Shown here: positions 1 to 12,030 of the stretch, piece after piece
Position numbering within the stretch: the first letter of the stretch is position 1
Layout: every line of letters begins with the position of its first letter
NCBI GenBank assembly: GCA_032718475.1
Contig: JAUCBJ010001376.1
Location: 1-64,000 of the forward strand
From: Nemertoderma westbladi
Taxonomy: Eukaryota; Xenacoelomorpha; Nemertodermatida; Nemertodermatidae
Direction of reading: 5' to 3'
Length of the DNA: 64,000 nt
Notes under the pieces: model-generated
The model's input: the letters and a program-made list of their open reading frames with translations, nothing else
Told to the model about the DNA's origin: nothing
Databases searched by the model: none
Translations under genes and position numbers: made by a program

Positions 1-1
1 C

Positions 2-208
2 AGTGGCTTTCCAAACAAATTACTGTACGCTGGACATTCCTAAATATTACCCGCAGAATTCTGCTCAGTTAATTTTTTGGTTTCTGACATATAAAAAATA
101 ACATGTCTTATCAATTTGTTTTATATGGGAATTTGAATTGAAACGCCAATTTAGATGTAAAATGTTTACAATGTGCCAACTATAAATATGCCAATTTCGT
201 GAATAAAA
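2..208. repeat. dispersed direct repeat, copy 1
   Basis: This segment matches 674-858 almost base for base, including the runs CATTCCTAAATATTACCCGC and GGGAATTTGAATTGAAACGC and the ending CCAATTTCGTGAATAAA. No coding potential or terminal repeats are visible. It is an uncharacterised AT-rich interspersed repeat whose left edge lies outside the window. Confidence 0.75.
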
Positions 209-673
209 GACTACATAACGCCAGTATCTACGTAAAATGGTTTTAATTCGACAACAATTGTCGATAGCCAATATGATCTCTTCAGCTCTTATTTTATTGT
301 ATAATTATATATAATTTATATTATATTATTATATAATATGAGCTCTTCATTGCATTTCTACTAAGTATATTCTGGCACACGAACATCAAAAAACTTGTCT
401 CAATTTGTAATATTTACGAACATGTAATGAAACACCAATTTTGTTCTAAGTGTGTTAATCGGATTCAGAACACATTTTAACATAAAGAAATGCAGAAATC
501 ACCATTTCGGCAAAAATGGCATATAGGTGGTTTCAAAATGAAAGGGACGATATGGTTATGATGATTCGGGTAAGTCTTTAGATCTCTTAAGGTCACAGTG
601 CAGGTGATACCGGTATGGTATTGTCTATGATTTTGAAGGTCCATGTATGTTATGGTTCAGTTTATGTAAATAA

Positions 674-858
674 TGTGGCCTTCGAAACAAATTACAGTAC
701 ACTGGACTGGACATTCCTAAATATTACCCGCAGAATTATTCTGCTTATTATTAATTTGTTTTATATGGGAATTTGAATTGAAACGCCACTTTAGTTGTAA
801 AATGTTTACAGTGTGCCAACAATAAATAGGTCAACAATTTGCCAATTTCGTGAATAAA
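674..858. repeat. dispersed direct repeat, copy 2
   Basis: This is the second copy of the repeat at 2-208. It lies in the same orientation about 670 bp downstream and differs by scattered substitutions and short indels. The 465 bp between the copies is AT-rich with no feature I can support. Confidence 0.75.
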
Positions 859-1719
859 CTCGTCTCCATCACTAGACTGGTTGCGCTCGTCCTGTTTCGC
901 ATCACAAATGAAGGCATTCTCAAGAGGGAGCCCAAGAGATGACAATAAGAGTGAAGCCTCAAAGGGGGAAGGAACGCCCTACGAAACGAATAGAGTTGTG
1001 GGCAGTAACTATCCACTGGGAAGCAGCACCACAAACTTGCGCCAATCACGCTTGTGTATTTAATTTTTGTATATTGGCTGTTTGGTATAACTGGTACATG
1101 CGATGCAGCCTGCAGGATAAAAAGTCTAAATTAGATCCTAAAAAACCTGACTTTGGTGTACCTAGCGAACTTTTTAGGCTTCTTATGCGAACATAAATCG
1201 CAAATTGCTGATAATTTACTGTAGGTCCCGTGTTTTTACTTAGGCCTATATACCACAATAAATGCCATTAATAGTCACCCCATGAGTTTATAGCTTTAAT
1301 TAATATTATGCTCATTTTAATAGTTTATATTAAAAATGGTTTATTTTTTATTGCTAGCCAGGGTGCCGTCAAAAAGAATTATAAATCGTTCCCCAGGAAC
1401 ATATGCTTTTTTCGTTGCATGAAATACAAGAGATGATAGGATGATTAATAATTTGTTAATAATTGGTGCTAGGAACGCTTGAATATAAACTGATAATCAA
1501 ACGCCACTTATGATGAAATTTTTGGTCTTAAGTAGCATTATCGCCATTATGGCGTTAAGATGACATGTCTACCAAACGCCATTATATCCCGCAGAACGCC
1601 CTCATCATATATAAACAGGTCGCAAAAGCGCCAATAAACATATTTCGACATGGCGTATTTGTTAAGCGCAACATCTATATATATATAATATATTGATATT
1701 ATTATTCTCATTCGCATTA
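859..1719. other. AT-rich intergenic sequence without a recognisable gene
   Basis: Only short, shadow-like open frames occur here. A perfect palindrome CGCCATTATGGCG lies near 1551-1563, and the motif AACGCCA recurs several times between 1500 and 1640. No splice-flanked exon, RNA gene or transposon end is evident. Confidence 0.5.
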
Positions 1720-2650
1720 TTTTATTTTATTTATTTATTCTTTAAACCTCACTAAACTACATATACAAATAACATAACTACTGTACAAAGAAAAACAAAA
1801 AGAAACCTTGGTAGAGCACAATATTACATACAAAAAACGGAAAACTTGAAATTATAAAAAGTAGATTAGAAAATTACAAAAAGCCCCGTGACAGCATCAC
1901 GGCACAAATTATCGGGAAACTGGTCTGCAGACAGTGTAAACAGTTGCACTACATTGTTACAACTGAGCTTAAGTCTACTATGTAGACTACAGACTGCCTT
2001 ATAGTGAATATGACAAAATAAGGGCAGATTTAACTTACTAAGCGGAAGTGGGATGTTCCCAGGCTCGTCATCAGTTAGACGAGGTATATTAAAGAACAAA
2101 CGGGTACAATTATTATATGCTACCCTTATTTTGTCGTAAGCACGTTGTGAATAATTCTGTCTGTTCCACAGACTGTTACAATAAATCGGAGTACAATAAG
2201 CCCTAAATAATACAACTTTGACAACTACCAAAGCACGCCGAAGTTCCTAACTAAGGCACCTGATTAACTCGAGATCATCATCAGTGGACGAACTTAACAT
2301 ATGCCCTTAATAAGTGAACGACTCTACAGTCTTAATCGGTGACCCATATAAATAAACATGAGCACAATAATGCGATATAAAATATATACATTAAGTCTTT
2401 TTAACATTAAATAAAATTGAGTTTACATTCGCATATTTTACGGCAATATCTATTAGATTTTGTAATCCAATAATTGAATTAGAAATTAGACAGGTCGTTG
2501 GTGTATACGATGTGATTGGTTCTTCCAGAATCAATCATGCAACCTATGTCGTCGCGATTTAGAGCAATGCTAAGCCCGTCCACGTACACATTATAGAACA
2601 CGTTCGTGGGGCCATCGCGCAGGACGAGGCTCAGTTATCAGATACAGATT
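1720..2650 (-). pseudogene. L1-group (Nimb-like) LINE, 3' end of RT and tail
   Basis: Reading the minus strand, about 2640-2490 encodes a reverse-transcriptase stretch (FYNVYVDGLS ... GCMIDSGRTNHIVYTND) in which the catalytic YADD box has become YTND. It continues through LQNLIDIAVKYANVNSI, then after frameshifts into an open frame at 1866-2231 with the C-terminal signature LFRAYCTPIYCNSLW and KIRVAYNNC. That order is typical of L1-group LINEs of the Nimb type. The element ends in an A/T-rich tail of AATAAA-like units near 1720-1745, as expected for a LINE 3' end. It is 5' truncated and dead. The fragments at 14125-15705 and 19504-19600 look like the same or a close family. Confidence 0.8.
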
Positions 2651-2889
2651 AAAATTGAGCGACTGTATCACAAAATCAGGTTTTGAGAAATTTACCCACA
2701 CCACCAATCAATCAAAGAAAGGGGGACAGTACGTGTTCACCCCTTTTAATCTGCACCCCCTCCCCCCACCCTTCCCACCCACCAGTACTTTATAACTACC
2801 GATGCCTTCAATAGGCGAAGCCAGGTATGGTTTATAGGAATATAGTCTACGCAGTACTCGTCTTCATTAGCTGAAAAACTATATATATA

Positions 2890-3259
2890 AGCTATAATTC
2901 AATATTACTATTTAATTTTTCATATCGCTCATTTTGTTTCCTTTTTTTCCGAATTGAAAAACTTATCGCTTGAGTTCTAACATTTAAATTAATGACTTCC
3001 TAAAGTAAGTGTGGATGGCCTGTATTCTCATACTGTGTAGCGGTTTCTGCAATTTTGTTTTTACTAGTTCTACATATTTTTCATCATTTAATAAATTGTA
3101 TTATGCTTCCAATAGCCGGCACCTTTGGGCCGGTTATTATAATTGTTTGGCAAAATAAATGTGAAAGAAACTGATGAATGATCTGATTTATACCCAGAAA
3201 ACAGCCCGCAGGTGTCGGCTATTGAATTAATGTTGCTCAAAACCAGAAAAAAATCTTTC
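2890..3259 (-). pseudogene. LINE ORF2 endonuclease, C-terminal part
   Basis: On the minus strand the frame leaves the tandem array directly into RKDFFLVLSNINSIADTC, then GYKSDHSSVSFTF and KGAGYWKHN. These are the last strands of an L1-type AP endonuclease: the R-x-DFFLVS strand, the catalytic SDH motif and the GYW linker that precedes the RT. After a frameshift near 3095 the linker continues (LLNDEKYVELVKTKLQK, later VRTQAISFSIRKKGNK) to about 2890, where similarity is lost. No RT follows. The domain is the direct continuation of 8447-8008 across the array. Confidence 0.85.
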
Positions 3260-6200
3260 CGTGTACGCACCCATCCAGAGTGTTCCTTTTGTCTATGTGA
3301 ATACAGTCGTGTATGCACCCATCCAGAGTGTACCTTTTGTCTATGTGAATACAGTCGTGTACGCACCCATCCAGAGTGTACCTTTTGTCTATGTAAATAC
3401 AGTCGTGTACGCACCCATCCAGAGTGTACCTTTTGTCTATGTGAATACAGTCGTGTACGCACCCCTCCAGAGTGTACCTTTTGTCTATGTGAATACAGTC
3501 GTGTACGCATCCATCCAGAGTGTACCTTTTGTCTATGTGAATACAGTCGTGTACGCACCCATCCAGAGTGTACCTTTTGTCTATGTAAATACAGTCGTGT
3601 ACGCACCCCTCCAGAGTGTACCTTTTGTCTATGTAAATACAGTCGTGTACGCACCCATCCAGAGTGTACCTTTTGTCTATGTGAATACAGTCGTGTACGC
3701 ACCCATCCAGAGTGTACCTTTTGTCTATGTGAATACAGTCGTGTACGCACCCATCCAGAGTGTACCTTTTGTCTATGTGAATACAGTCGTGTACGCACCC
3801 CTCCAGAGTGTACCTTTTGTCTATGTGAATACAGTCGTGTACGCACCCATCCAGAGTGTACCTTTTGTCTATGTAAATACAGTCGTGTACGCACCCCTCC
3901 AGAGTGTACCTTTTGTCTATGTAAATACAGTCGTGTATGCACCCATCCAGAGTGTACCTTTTGTCTATTTGAATACAGTCGTGTACGCACCCATCCAGAG
4001 TGTACCTTTTGTCTATGTGAATACAGTCGTGTACGCACCCATCCAGAGTGTACCTTTTGTCTATGTGAATACAGTCGTGTACGCACCCCTCCAGAGTGTA
4101 CCTTTTGTCTATGTGAATACAGTCGTGTATGCACCCATCCAGAGTGTTCCTTTTGTCTATGTGAATACAGTCGTGTACGCACCCATCCAGAGTGTACCTT
4201 TTGTCTATGTGAATACAGTCGTGTACGCACCCCTCCAGAGTGTACCTTTTGTCTATGTGAATACAGTCGTGTACGCACCCATCCAGAGTGTACCTTTTGT
4301 CTATGTGAATACAGTCGTGTACGCACCCATCCAGAGTGTACCTTTTGTCTATGTGAATACAGTCGTGTATGCACCCATCCAGAGTACCTTTTGTCTATGT
4401 GAATACAGTCGTGTACGCACCCATCCAGAGTGTACCTTTTGTCTATGTAAATACAGTCGTGTACGCACCCATCCAGAGTGTACCTTTTGTCTATGTGAAT
4501 ACAGTCGTGTATGCACCCATCCAGAGTGTACCTTTTGTCTATGTGAATACAGTCGTGTACGCACCCATCCAGAGTGTACCTTTTGTCTATGTGAATACAG
4601 TCGTGTACGCACCCATCCAGAGTGTACCTTTTGTCTATGTGAATACAGTCGTGTACGCACCCATCCAGAGTGTACCTTTTGTCTATGTGAATACAGTCGT
4701 GTACGCACCCATCCAGAGTGTACCTTTTGTCTATGTAAATACAGTCGTGTACGCACCCATCCAGAGTGTACCTTTTGTCTATGTGAATACAGTCGTGTAT
4801 GCACCCATCCAGAGTGTACCTTTTGTCTATGTGAATACAGTCGTGTACGCACCCATCCAGAGTGTACCTTTTGTCTATGTGAATACAGTCGTGTACGCAC
4901 CCATCCAGAGTGTACCTTTTGTCTATGTGAATACAGTCGTGTACGCACCCATCCAGAGTGTACCTTTTGTCTATGTGAATACAGTCGTGTACGCACCCAT
5001 CCAGAGTGTACCTTTTGTCTATGTGAATACAGTCGTGTACGCATCCATGCAGAGTGTTCCTTTTGTCTATGTGAATACAGTCGTGTACGCACCCATCCAG
5101 AGTGTACCTTTTGTCTATGTGAATACACTCGTGTACGCACCCATCCAGAGTGTACCTTTTGTCTATGTGAATACTGTCGTGTACGCACCCATCCAGAGTG
5201 TACCTTTTGTCTATGTGAATACAGTCGTGTATGCACCCATCCAGAGTGTACCTTTTGTCTATGTGAATGCAGTCGTGTACGCACCCATCCAGAGAGTACC
5301 TTTTGTCTATGTGAATACAGTCGTGTATGCACCCATCCAGAGTGTACCTTTTGTCTCTGTGAATACTGTCGTGTACGCACCCATCCAGAGTGTACCTTTT
5401 GTCTATGTAAATACAGTCGTGTACGCACCCATCCAGAGTGTATCTTTTGTCTATGTGAATACAGTCGCATACGCACCCATCCAGAGTGTTCCTTTTGTCT
5501 ATGTGAATACAGTCGTGTATGCACCCATCCAGAGTGTACCTTTTGTCTATGTGAATACAGTCGTGTACGCACCCATCCAGAGTGTTCCTTTTGTCTATGT
5601 GAATACAGTCGTGTACGCACCCCTCCAGAGTGTACCTTTTGTCTATGTGAATACAGTCGTGTACGCACCCATCCAGAGTGTACCTTTTGTCTATGTGAAT
5701 ACAGTCGTGTACGCACCCATCCAGAGTGTACCTTTTGTCTATGTGAATACAGTCGTGTATGCACCCATCCAGAGTGTACCTTTTGTCTCTGTGAATACTG
5801 TCGTGTACGCACCCATCCAGAGTGTACCTTTTGTCTATGTGAATACAGTCGTGTACGCACCCATCCAGAGTGTACCTTTTGTCTATGTGAATACAGTCGT
5901 GTACGCACCCATCCAGAGTGTACCTTTTGTCTATGTGAATACAGTCGTGTATGCACCCATCCAGAGTGTACCTTTTGTCTATGTGAATACAGTCGTGTAC
6001 GCACCCATCCAGAGTGTACCTTTTGTCTATGTGAATACAGTCGTGTACGCACCCATCCAGAGTGTACCTTTTGTCTATGTGAATACAGTCGTGTATGCAC
6101 CCATCCAGAGTGTTCCTTTTGTCTATGTGAATACAGTCGTGTACGCACCCATCCAGAGTGTACCTTTTGTCTATGTGAATACAGTCGTGTACGCACCCAT

Positions 6201-8005
6201 CCAGAGTGTACCTTTTGTCTATGTGAATACAGTCGTGTACGCACCCATCCAGAGTGTACCTTTTGTCTATGTGAATACAGTCGTGTACGCACCCATCCAG
6301 AGTGTACCTTTTGTCTATGTGAATACAGTCGTGTATGCACCCATCCAGAGTACCTTTTGTCTATGTGAATACAGTCGTGTACGCATCCATCCAGAGTGTA
6401 CCTTTTGTCTATGTGAATACAGTCGTGTATGCACCCATCCAGAGTACCTTTTGTCTATGTGAATACAGTCGTGTACGCATCCATCCAGAGTGTACCTTTT
6501 GTCTATGTGAATACAGTCGTGTATGCACCCATCCAGAGTGTACCTTTTGTCTATGTGAATACAGTCGTGTACGCACCCATCCAGAGTGTACCTTTTGTCT
6601 ATGTAAATACAGTCGTGTACGCACCCCTCCAGAGTGTACCTTTTGTCTATGTGAATACAGTCGTGTACGCACCCATCCAGAGTGTACCTTTTGTCTATGT
6701 AAATACAGTCGTGTACGCACCCATCCAGAGTGTACCTTTTGTCTATGTGAATACAGTCGTGTATGCACCCATCCAGAGTGTACCTTTTGTCTATGTGAAT
6801 ACAGTCGTGTACGCATCCATGCAGAGTGTTCCTTTTGTCTATGTGAATACAGTCGTGTACGCACCCATCCAGAGTGTACCTTTTGTCTATGTGAATACAG
6901 TCGTGTACGCACCCATCCAGAGTGTTCCTTTTGTCTATGTGAATACAGTCGTGTATGCACCCATCCAGAGTGTACCTTTTGTCTATGTGAATACAGTCGT
7001 GTACGCACCCATCCAGAGTGTACCTTTTGTCTATGTGAATACAGTCGTGTACGCACCCATCCAGAGTGTACCTTTTGTCTATGTAAATACAGTCGTGTAC
7101 GCACCCATCCAGAGTGTACCTTTTGTCTATGTGAATACAGTCGTGTATGCACCCATCCAGAGTGTACCTTTTGTCTATGTGAATACAGTCGTGTACGCAT
7201 CCATGCAGAGTGTTCCTTTTGTCTATGTGAATACAGTCGTGTACGCACCCATCCAGAGTGTACCTTTTGTCTATGTAAATACAGTCGTGTACGCACCCAT
7301 CCAGAGTGTACCTTTTGTCTATGTAAATACAGTCGTGTACGCACCCATCCAGAGTGTACCTTTTGTCTATGTGAATACAGTCGTGTACGCACCCATCCAG
7401 AGTGTTCCTTTTGTCTATGTAAATACAGTCGTGTACGCACCCATCCAGAGTGTACCTTTTGTCTATGTGAATACAGTCGTGTACGCATCCATCCAGAGTG
7501 TACCTTTTGTCTATGTGAATACAGTCGTGTACGCACCCATCCAGAGTGTACGTTTTGTCTCTGTGAATACTGTCGTGTACGCACCCATCCAGAGTGTACC
7601 TTTTGTCTATGTAAATACAGTCGTGTACGCACCCATCCAGAGTGTACCTTTTGTCTATGTAAATACAGTCGTGTACGCACCCATCCAGAGTGTACGTTTT
7701 GTCTCTGTGAATACTGTCGTGTACGCACCCCTCCAGAGTGTACCTTTTGTCTATGTAAATACAGTCGTGTACGCACCCATCCAGAGTGTACCTTTTGTCT
7801 ATGTGAATACAGTCGTGTACGCACCCATCCAGAGTGTACCTTTTGTCTATGTGAATACAGTCGTGTACGCACCCATCCAGAGTGTACCTTTTGTCTATGT
7901 GAATACAGTCGTGTACGCACCCATCCAGAGTGTACCTTTTGTCTATGTGAATACAGTCGTGTACGCACCCATCCAGAGTGTACCTTTTGTCTATGTGAAT
8001 ACAGT
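3260..8005. repeat. 99-copy 48-bp minisatellite
   Basis: The array is 4,746 bp of 48-bp monomers beginning CGTGTACGCACCCATCCAGA and ending TGTGAATACAGT. Ninety-nine units fit exactly if three of them lack the same 2 bp (near 4384, 6350 and 6444). Because 48 is a multiple of three, two plus frames and one minus frame stay open, giving long periodic ORFs (16-residue units such as RVRTHPECTFCLCEYS) that should not be read as genes. The minus frame, unit RLYSHRQKVHSGWVRT, runs into LINE endonuclease sequence at both ends. Monomers differ by a few recurring variants (CCC/CAT, TAC/TAT, GTT/GTA), so the array is only partly homogenised. Confidence 0.98.
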
Positions 8006-8007
8006 CG

Positions 8008-8447
8008 CCCCTGTGGATTTAGCACACGATAAATATCGAATAAATTTAAATGTTCCATTGTGTCTAAGATACTCTGTCGCACATTTTCATTTGTCTTTGC
8101 TAATCCCCCTTTTTTATCTATGTTCATATCGAGAATGCAATTGAAGTCCCCAGCCCAGATAATGTTGCCCCCGTCAAAGTGTTGCAAGACTTCATTTTTA
8201 ATTTATTCTATCAGTGCAGGGGAGTCAATATTATAGTTGTATATATTAACCAGTGTCAGAATTGTGTCACTAATTGCCCCATTAGTTAGACCACTTATTT
8301 AAGTTTGAATTAGAACAATGTGTTTCTTGGAGGAAGCAAATGTCAAATTTAGCCCTTTTTAGTTTCTCGAAAAGTCGCTATTCTTTTTACGTTATTTTGC
8401 AATCCATTACAATTTAGAGAAACTATATTTATAGACCTGTTAGCCAT
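8008..8447 (-). pseudogene. LINE ORF2 start and endonuclease, N-terminal part
   Basis: ORF2 begins with an ATG at 8447-8445 (MANRSINIVSLNCNG). That opening is the usual first strand of an L1-type endonuclease. After a 1-bp frameshift near 8358 comes KLKRAKFDICFLQETH, which contains the catalytic Glu motif QETH. A stop and a deletion of the middle of the domain follow, then the frame from 8187 with WAGDFNCILD (catalytic GDFN) and LNLFDIYRVLNPQG, which enters the tandem array at 8007. The gene is a pseudogene. Its importance is that it supplies the reading frame and probable source of the 48-bp repeat. Confidence 0.85.
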
Positions 8448-9321
8448 TCAAATAATCTTAGTGAAAAAAAACAATTAATAGGCCGTTTCCCAAGTGTGGT
8501 TCCTATTTACATAGTCCCGAGCTGATACCATGCTACTGTACATCACACCCAAATTGCACTTGAAATTATTATAGTATTTATAATACCGTTTATAATAGCA
8601 CAGAAGGATATATATTTTAAGAGTCACATTGAATCTAATATGTAAGTAAAATACAATATTAGGCCTTGTAAAATTTTGTGAGTAATTGTTTCGATAATTA
8701 TTAAAAATTACTTGAACTTGGTCGAGCCACAGACCAATTCCTATAGGAAATTGTATCTTGTAAGCTTAAATATATAACGGGTATTATATTTACTAATAAT
8801 ATTATAGATAGTTTAGGTTTATTCATAGTAGTACCGCCTACGGATCTCACGTAAGACATAAAGCATAAAAAAGAACAGCATGTACAGTATATAATAACAC
8901 GAAAAAAACCGATTATAATTACTCTCTCTAGTTCTCCACCAAATATGAAAATGGCAGAAAGAAATGTAATGAGAGTAATAAGAAAGAAAACTTAAAAAAA
9001 TAAACAGTTCCAAAGATAAACTGTATAAATACATTACTGGGTATTTTCCATCTATTCATAGCAAACTCCTACTTTCTAATCTTATGATATTACCACCAAA
9101 CGTCCGATAAGTTTACATAATTACTATATTCACGCATTATATTTCCTGTTATCAATAACCACTCAGACATAGTGTATATTGTTTAATATAGCAGTTTCTT
9201 AAGTAATTAGCAATTTCTAATGTAACTAGTTAACTTTTCTTTAACATCAAATTTTAATTACAAATAAAGTAAAATGAAAAAAAAAAAAATACATTACTTC
9301 GATTAATTTTAATGATTTACT
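8448..9321. other. AT-rich spacer between LINE ORF1 and ORF2
   Basis: This sequence is AT-rich with no supported ORF. A run of 13 A lies near 9278-9290. It is longer than the usual L1-type inter-ORF spacer, so a decayed insertion may be present, but no terminal repeats or target duplication could be identified. Confidence 0.4.
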
Positions 9322-10308
9322 TTACCTAACTCTATTTCGTCCACGACGACCACGTCCACTTACAGGGGGGCCTCTACCACCCTGCGAACTTCCAACCACG
9401 TTATCGATCTCTGTGCCTCCGTCTTCATAAAGCTCCATGCTTAGTGTATCAGCGTCTTTCTGCATCCCTCCCGTTTGTCTCTGACTCAGAAGTCCCTTCG
9501 CGATGGCGACTGGACGTAGTCGTGGTTTTATATTGGAGAAAATATTTTCTCCAGAGCGCATTGAGATATATACGAACGGATGAAATCTTTCGGTGATCCT
9601 TATTATTCTAGCATCCTTTTTATCAGCCACGCTAAGTCTCTTTTTAATTTCCACTAAATCTCGTCGTAGGTCTAGCAAATAAGCAAGAAGATCTCTAGCG
9701 ATCGTTGTTGACCTCATTTATTTGCGTCCGCCAGAGCTTTTTTAAACCATAAGTCAACGTCACCAAGTTGTACGAAGCAAATGAGAATCGGTGCGTCGTG
9801 TTTGCCGGATAATCGGTGGCAGGCTGCCATTAGCGCCCTGGGCAGTCCTAGCATCTCAGCAGTTCGATCGACTACCTTCTTGATTTGTTGTTCATTTTCT
9901 CTTTCGGGACCGCTTGCTCTTGCACCGTAGATGATAATCTGCCATTTCGGATTCCATACGTCCCTGCTAATAATGTTATGTTCTACTTCAGTTAATCTTT
10001 TCCTCTGTTTCAGCTTTACACATCGCAGTAGTTTCCAATGCTTTTTGGATAGCATCGCTGTTTAAGTTGACTGTGCTGATGAGCTCGTTGTATTGGGTGG
10101 TTGTCGTCAGGCTTAAATTACTAATCATTGACGCCAATGTTTCTAGACTCATCGGTGAAGTCGCGGTATTTGCGGCTGATTCGCGTTCTCATCAGGCCAC
10201 AGACTCCAGGGAGATCTCGTTATCTTGCTCGCTTTCTTCCAGAGGAGCGATAGCATTCCAGTAATTTTCTTGCGTTTTTGAGGTTGCATTTCCTGTGAAT
10301 GAAGTCAT
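9322..10308 (-). pseudogene. L1-type ORF1 (RNA-binding chaperone) pseudogene
   Basis: The start is the ATG at 10308 (MTSFTGNATS). The N-terminal part is interrupted by two consecutive TGA codons, then continues with a polar, probably coiled-coil stretch (SMISNLSLTTTTQYNELI). After a frameshift comes the RRM-like region: WQIIIYGARASGPE, an ACHRLSGK motif like the AHRLG of L1 ORF1p, and PILICFVQ. A second shift at an ATGA overlap (9714-9717) leads to a C-terminal domain-like block (ARDLLAYLLDLRRDLVEIKK) and a basic Gly/Arg tail. L1 ORF1 proteins trimerise and bind LINE RNA; this copy is dead. The ATGA overlap could be read as two coupled ORFs, but the domain order makes a simple frameshift likelier. 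Confidence 0.7.
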
Positions 10309-10722
10309 TTTTTGTTCTCCTTGTCAGATAGCTGCAGGGAGGTCTACCTGAACGGAGTTTTGCCCTTGAAAAACAAAAGGTTATATTATCGATGTCGTTA
10401 CTGTGGTTATCCAGTCGATTATGGTTCTAGGATTACCGGTACCGGTATCAGTATCGTTCCCTTTATATGCCAGAGAAATGTTTGATCGGTTTTTTTTATC
10501 ACTCAACGTTTTGTCTGTACTTTTTCTTGAAAGGAGACCGTTCAAGTAAATGTTGTGTTAATTTAGGGGGCGAGGGAGGATATGATCGTTTTTTTCTTTT
10601 CATGGAATACCGGACCAGTATGCCGGCAGTGGAAATTTATGCTGTCGCCCAACGGTTGTTTGTGGTTTGGTTACTGTGTATCGCATTTAAAATGATTAAT
10701 AATCTGGGTAAATCTTTTCGAC
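10309..10722. other. LINE 5' flank, no gene seen
   Basis: This may include the 5' UTR of the minus-strand LINE. ACCGGTACCGGTATC-type palindromic text occurs near 10434-10450. The short open frames give no recognisable protein. Confidence 0.4.
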
Positions 10723-10912
10723 CTACGCGTAGGCCTACGCGTAGTTTTTAACTTCCATTCCTGTCATTTACCGGTAGGGCCAGACTTACTGCCTTTTTAA
10801 CAACTACGCGTAGGTGTTTTAAAACTACGCGTAGTTATTTTGGAACTACGCGTAGGTATTTTGAAACTACGCGTAGGTGCTACGCGTAGCTACGCGTAGG
10901 TGCTACGCGTAG
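10723..10912. repeat. cluster of CTACGCGTAG palindromes, left
   Basis: Nine exact copies of the 10-bp palindrome CTACGCGTAG occur in 190 bp, starting at 10723, 10735, 10804, 10825, 10846, 10867, 10880, 10890 and 10903. Spacing is irregular, with several copies about 21 bp apart. Each unit contains ACGCGT. A second cluster lies at 11669-11813. Confidence 0.9.
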
Positions 10913-11668
10913 CAGTCCTGATAACAATGATTTTTCATTTCAGGTCCGGTAGGGTTGAGTTGTTAGGCAAGTATCGGTATATGTCAGGTATCTGATTATA
11001 GGACAAATGTAATAACAGAATCGGAAGCTCATATCTCTACATACAGCACTGGTAATAAATAATATTCGGCTCTTTCACATACAAACACAGGATGAATAAA
11101 AAGTAAACTTAAAATCACGTCTCATGATTCAAGTATCTTTGTTTCCATTGGATTATTTAAATATTGAACAGTAGTAAATAAAGCGACAAGTCTACTGGTG
11201 AAGAGGTTAAGCGAAAGCTGATAAATACTGCATATAATCAAATTGTTTGGTCAAATAACAAGAGCAACCAATCATGGTAGACAATTTAGTCTCCCCCTTC
11301 CCTTGTCAAGGGGTTAACATATTAAATACAGTATATCCTTGCCCTATCGTGAACAAAGGCAATAAAAAGCATAGAGAATCGATAAGAACCATCGGCCTAT
11401 TTCCTTTGTAAACTATTTTTGAACTCTAAACATTAATTATTAACACATTTTACCGCCCGCAACGCATGAAGTGAAGAATATAGTCTTCGCGTATTCCTCT
11501 ATATAGAGTATACAGGTATAGGATACATTACTGTTGAAAGCGTTTGATGGTTGTGGGTTGTTTATTGAACATACCGTATTGTGTCTTATTTTAGTACTGT
11601 ACTGACTCGCTTGGAATACGTAAGCCTACTAATGATAAACGACGTATAGGCATAGTTATGGGTAGCAC
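10913..11668. other. sequence between the two palindrome clusters
   Basis: This is about 750 bp of AT-rich sequence with no supported ORF. It could be the interior of a non-autonomous element bounded by the palindrome clusters, but I found no target-site duplication to prove that. Confidence 0.4.
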
Positions 11669-11813
11669 CTATGCGTAGGTCGCGTAGGACCTACGCGTAG
11701 GTCGCGTAGGACCTACGCGTAGCTACGCGTAGCACCTACGCGTAGTTATTGTTAAAACTCTGAAACTGGTGATATATGACCCAATGTTGCGAACTACGCG
11801 TACCTACGCGTAG
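11669..11813. repeat. cluster of CTACGCGTAG palindromes, right
   Basis: Exact copies start at 11691, 11713, 11723, 11736 and 11804, with the variants CTATGCGTAG at 11669 and CTACGCGTAC at 11794. GTCGCGTAGGACC lies between copies. The cluster is the counterpart of the one at 10723-10912. Confidence 0.85.
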
Positions 11814-12030
11814 CTACAATCTCGGCTCGGACTACGTGGACGTGTGTCTTTCCTTTTGAGCCATCCGGATATGTGGACATTGTTCAGTTTAAAGAATCTG
11901 CATGTCAATGTATGTAAACCCAGAAACCAGCCTAAATATTACTGCATTACGTACAGCATTAGAATTCAGACTGTCATTCAAGCCACCTCTTTCAATACTA
12001 CTAATTAGGGTTCGATCAGTGGCAAAATTT

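Larger units (their letters stand above)
2890..10308 (-). mobile_element. L1/Tx1-like LINE relic with a minisatellite inside its endonuclease
   Basis: The minus strand carries, in order, an L1-type ORF1 (10308-9322), a spacer of about 870 bp, the start of ORF2 with an AP-endonuclease domain (8447-8008), a 4.75-kb tandem array, and the rest of the endonuclease (3259 to about 2890). The reverse transcriptase is missing. The total of about 7.4 kb is inflated by the array; without it only about 2.7 kb of LINE remains. Order and orientation support one insertion, although the long inter-ORF spacer could hide a later insertion. Confidence 0.75.

Noticed and set aside
3260-8005. CRISPR-like array
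   Set aside because: Units are contiguous with no unique spacers, and the context is an animal LINE.
3212-8187. Very long ORFs (up to 1,035 codons, cysteine-rich repeats) in the 48-bp array
   Set aside because: They are open in two plus frames and one minus frame at once because the period is a multiple of three. The repeat frame matches LINE endonuclease only on the minus strand, and 2-bp deletions break all frames.
9714-9717. Coupled translation at the ATGA overlap in LINE ORF1
   Set aside because: Sequence on both sides fits one continuous ORF1 protein, so a frameshift in a pseudogene is simpler.
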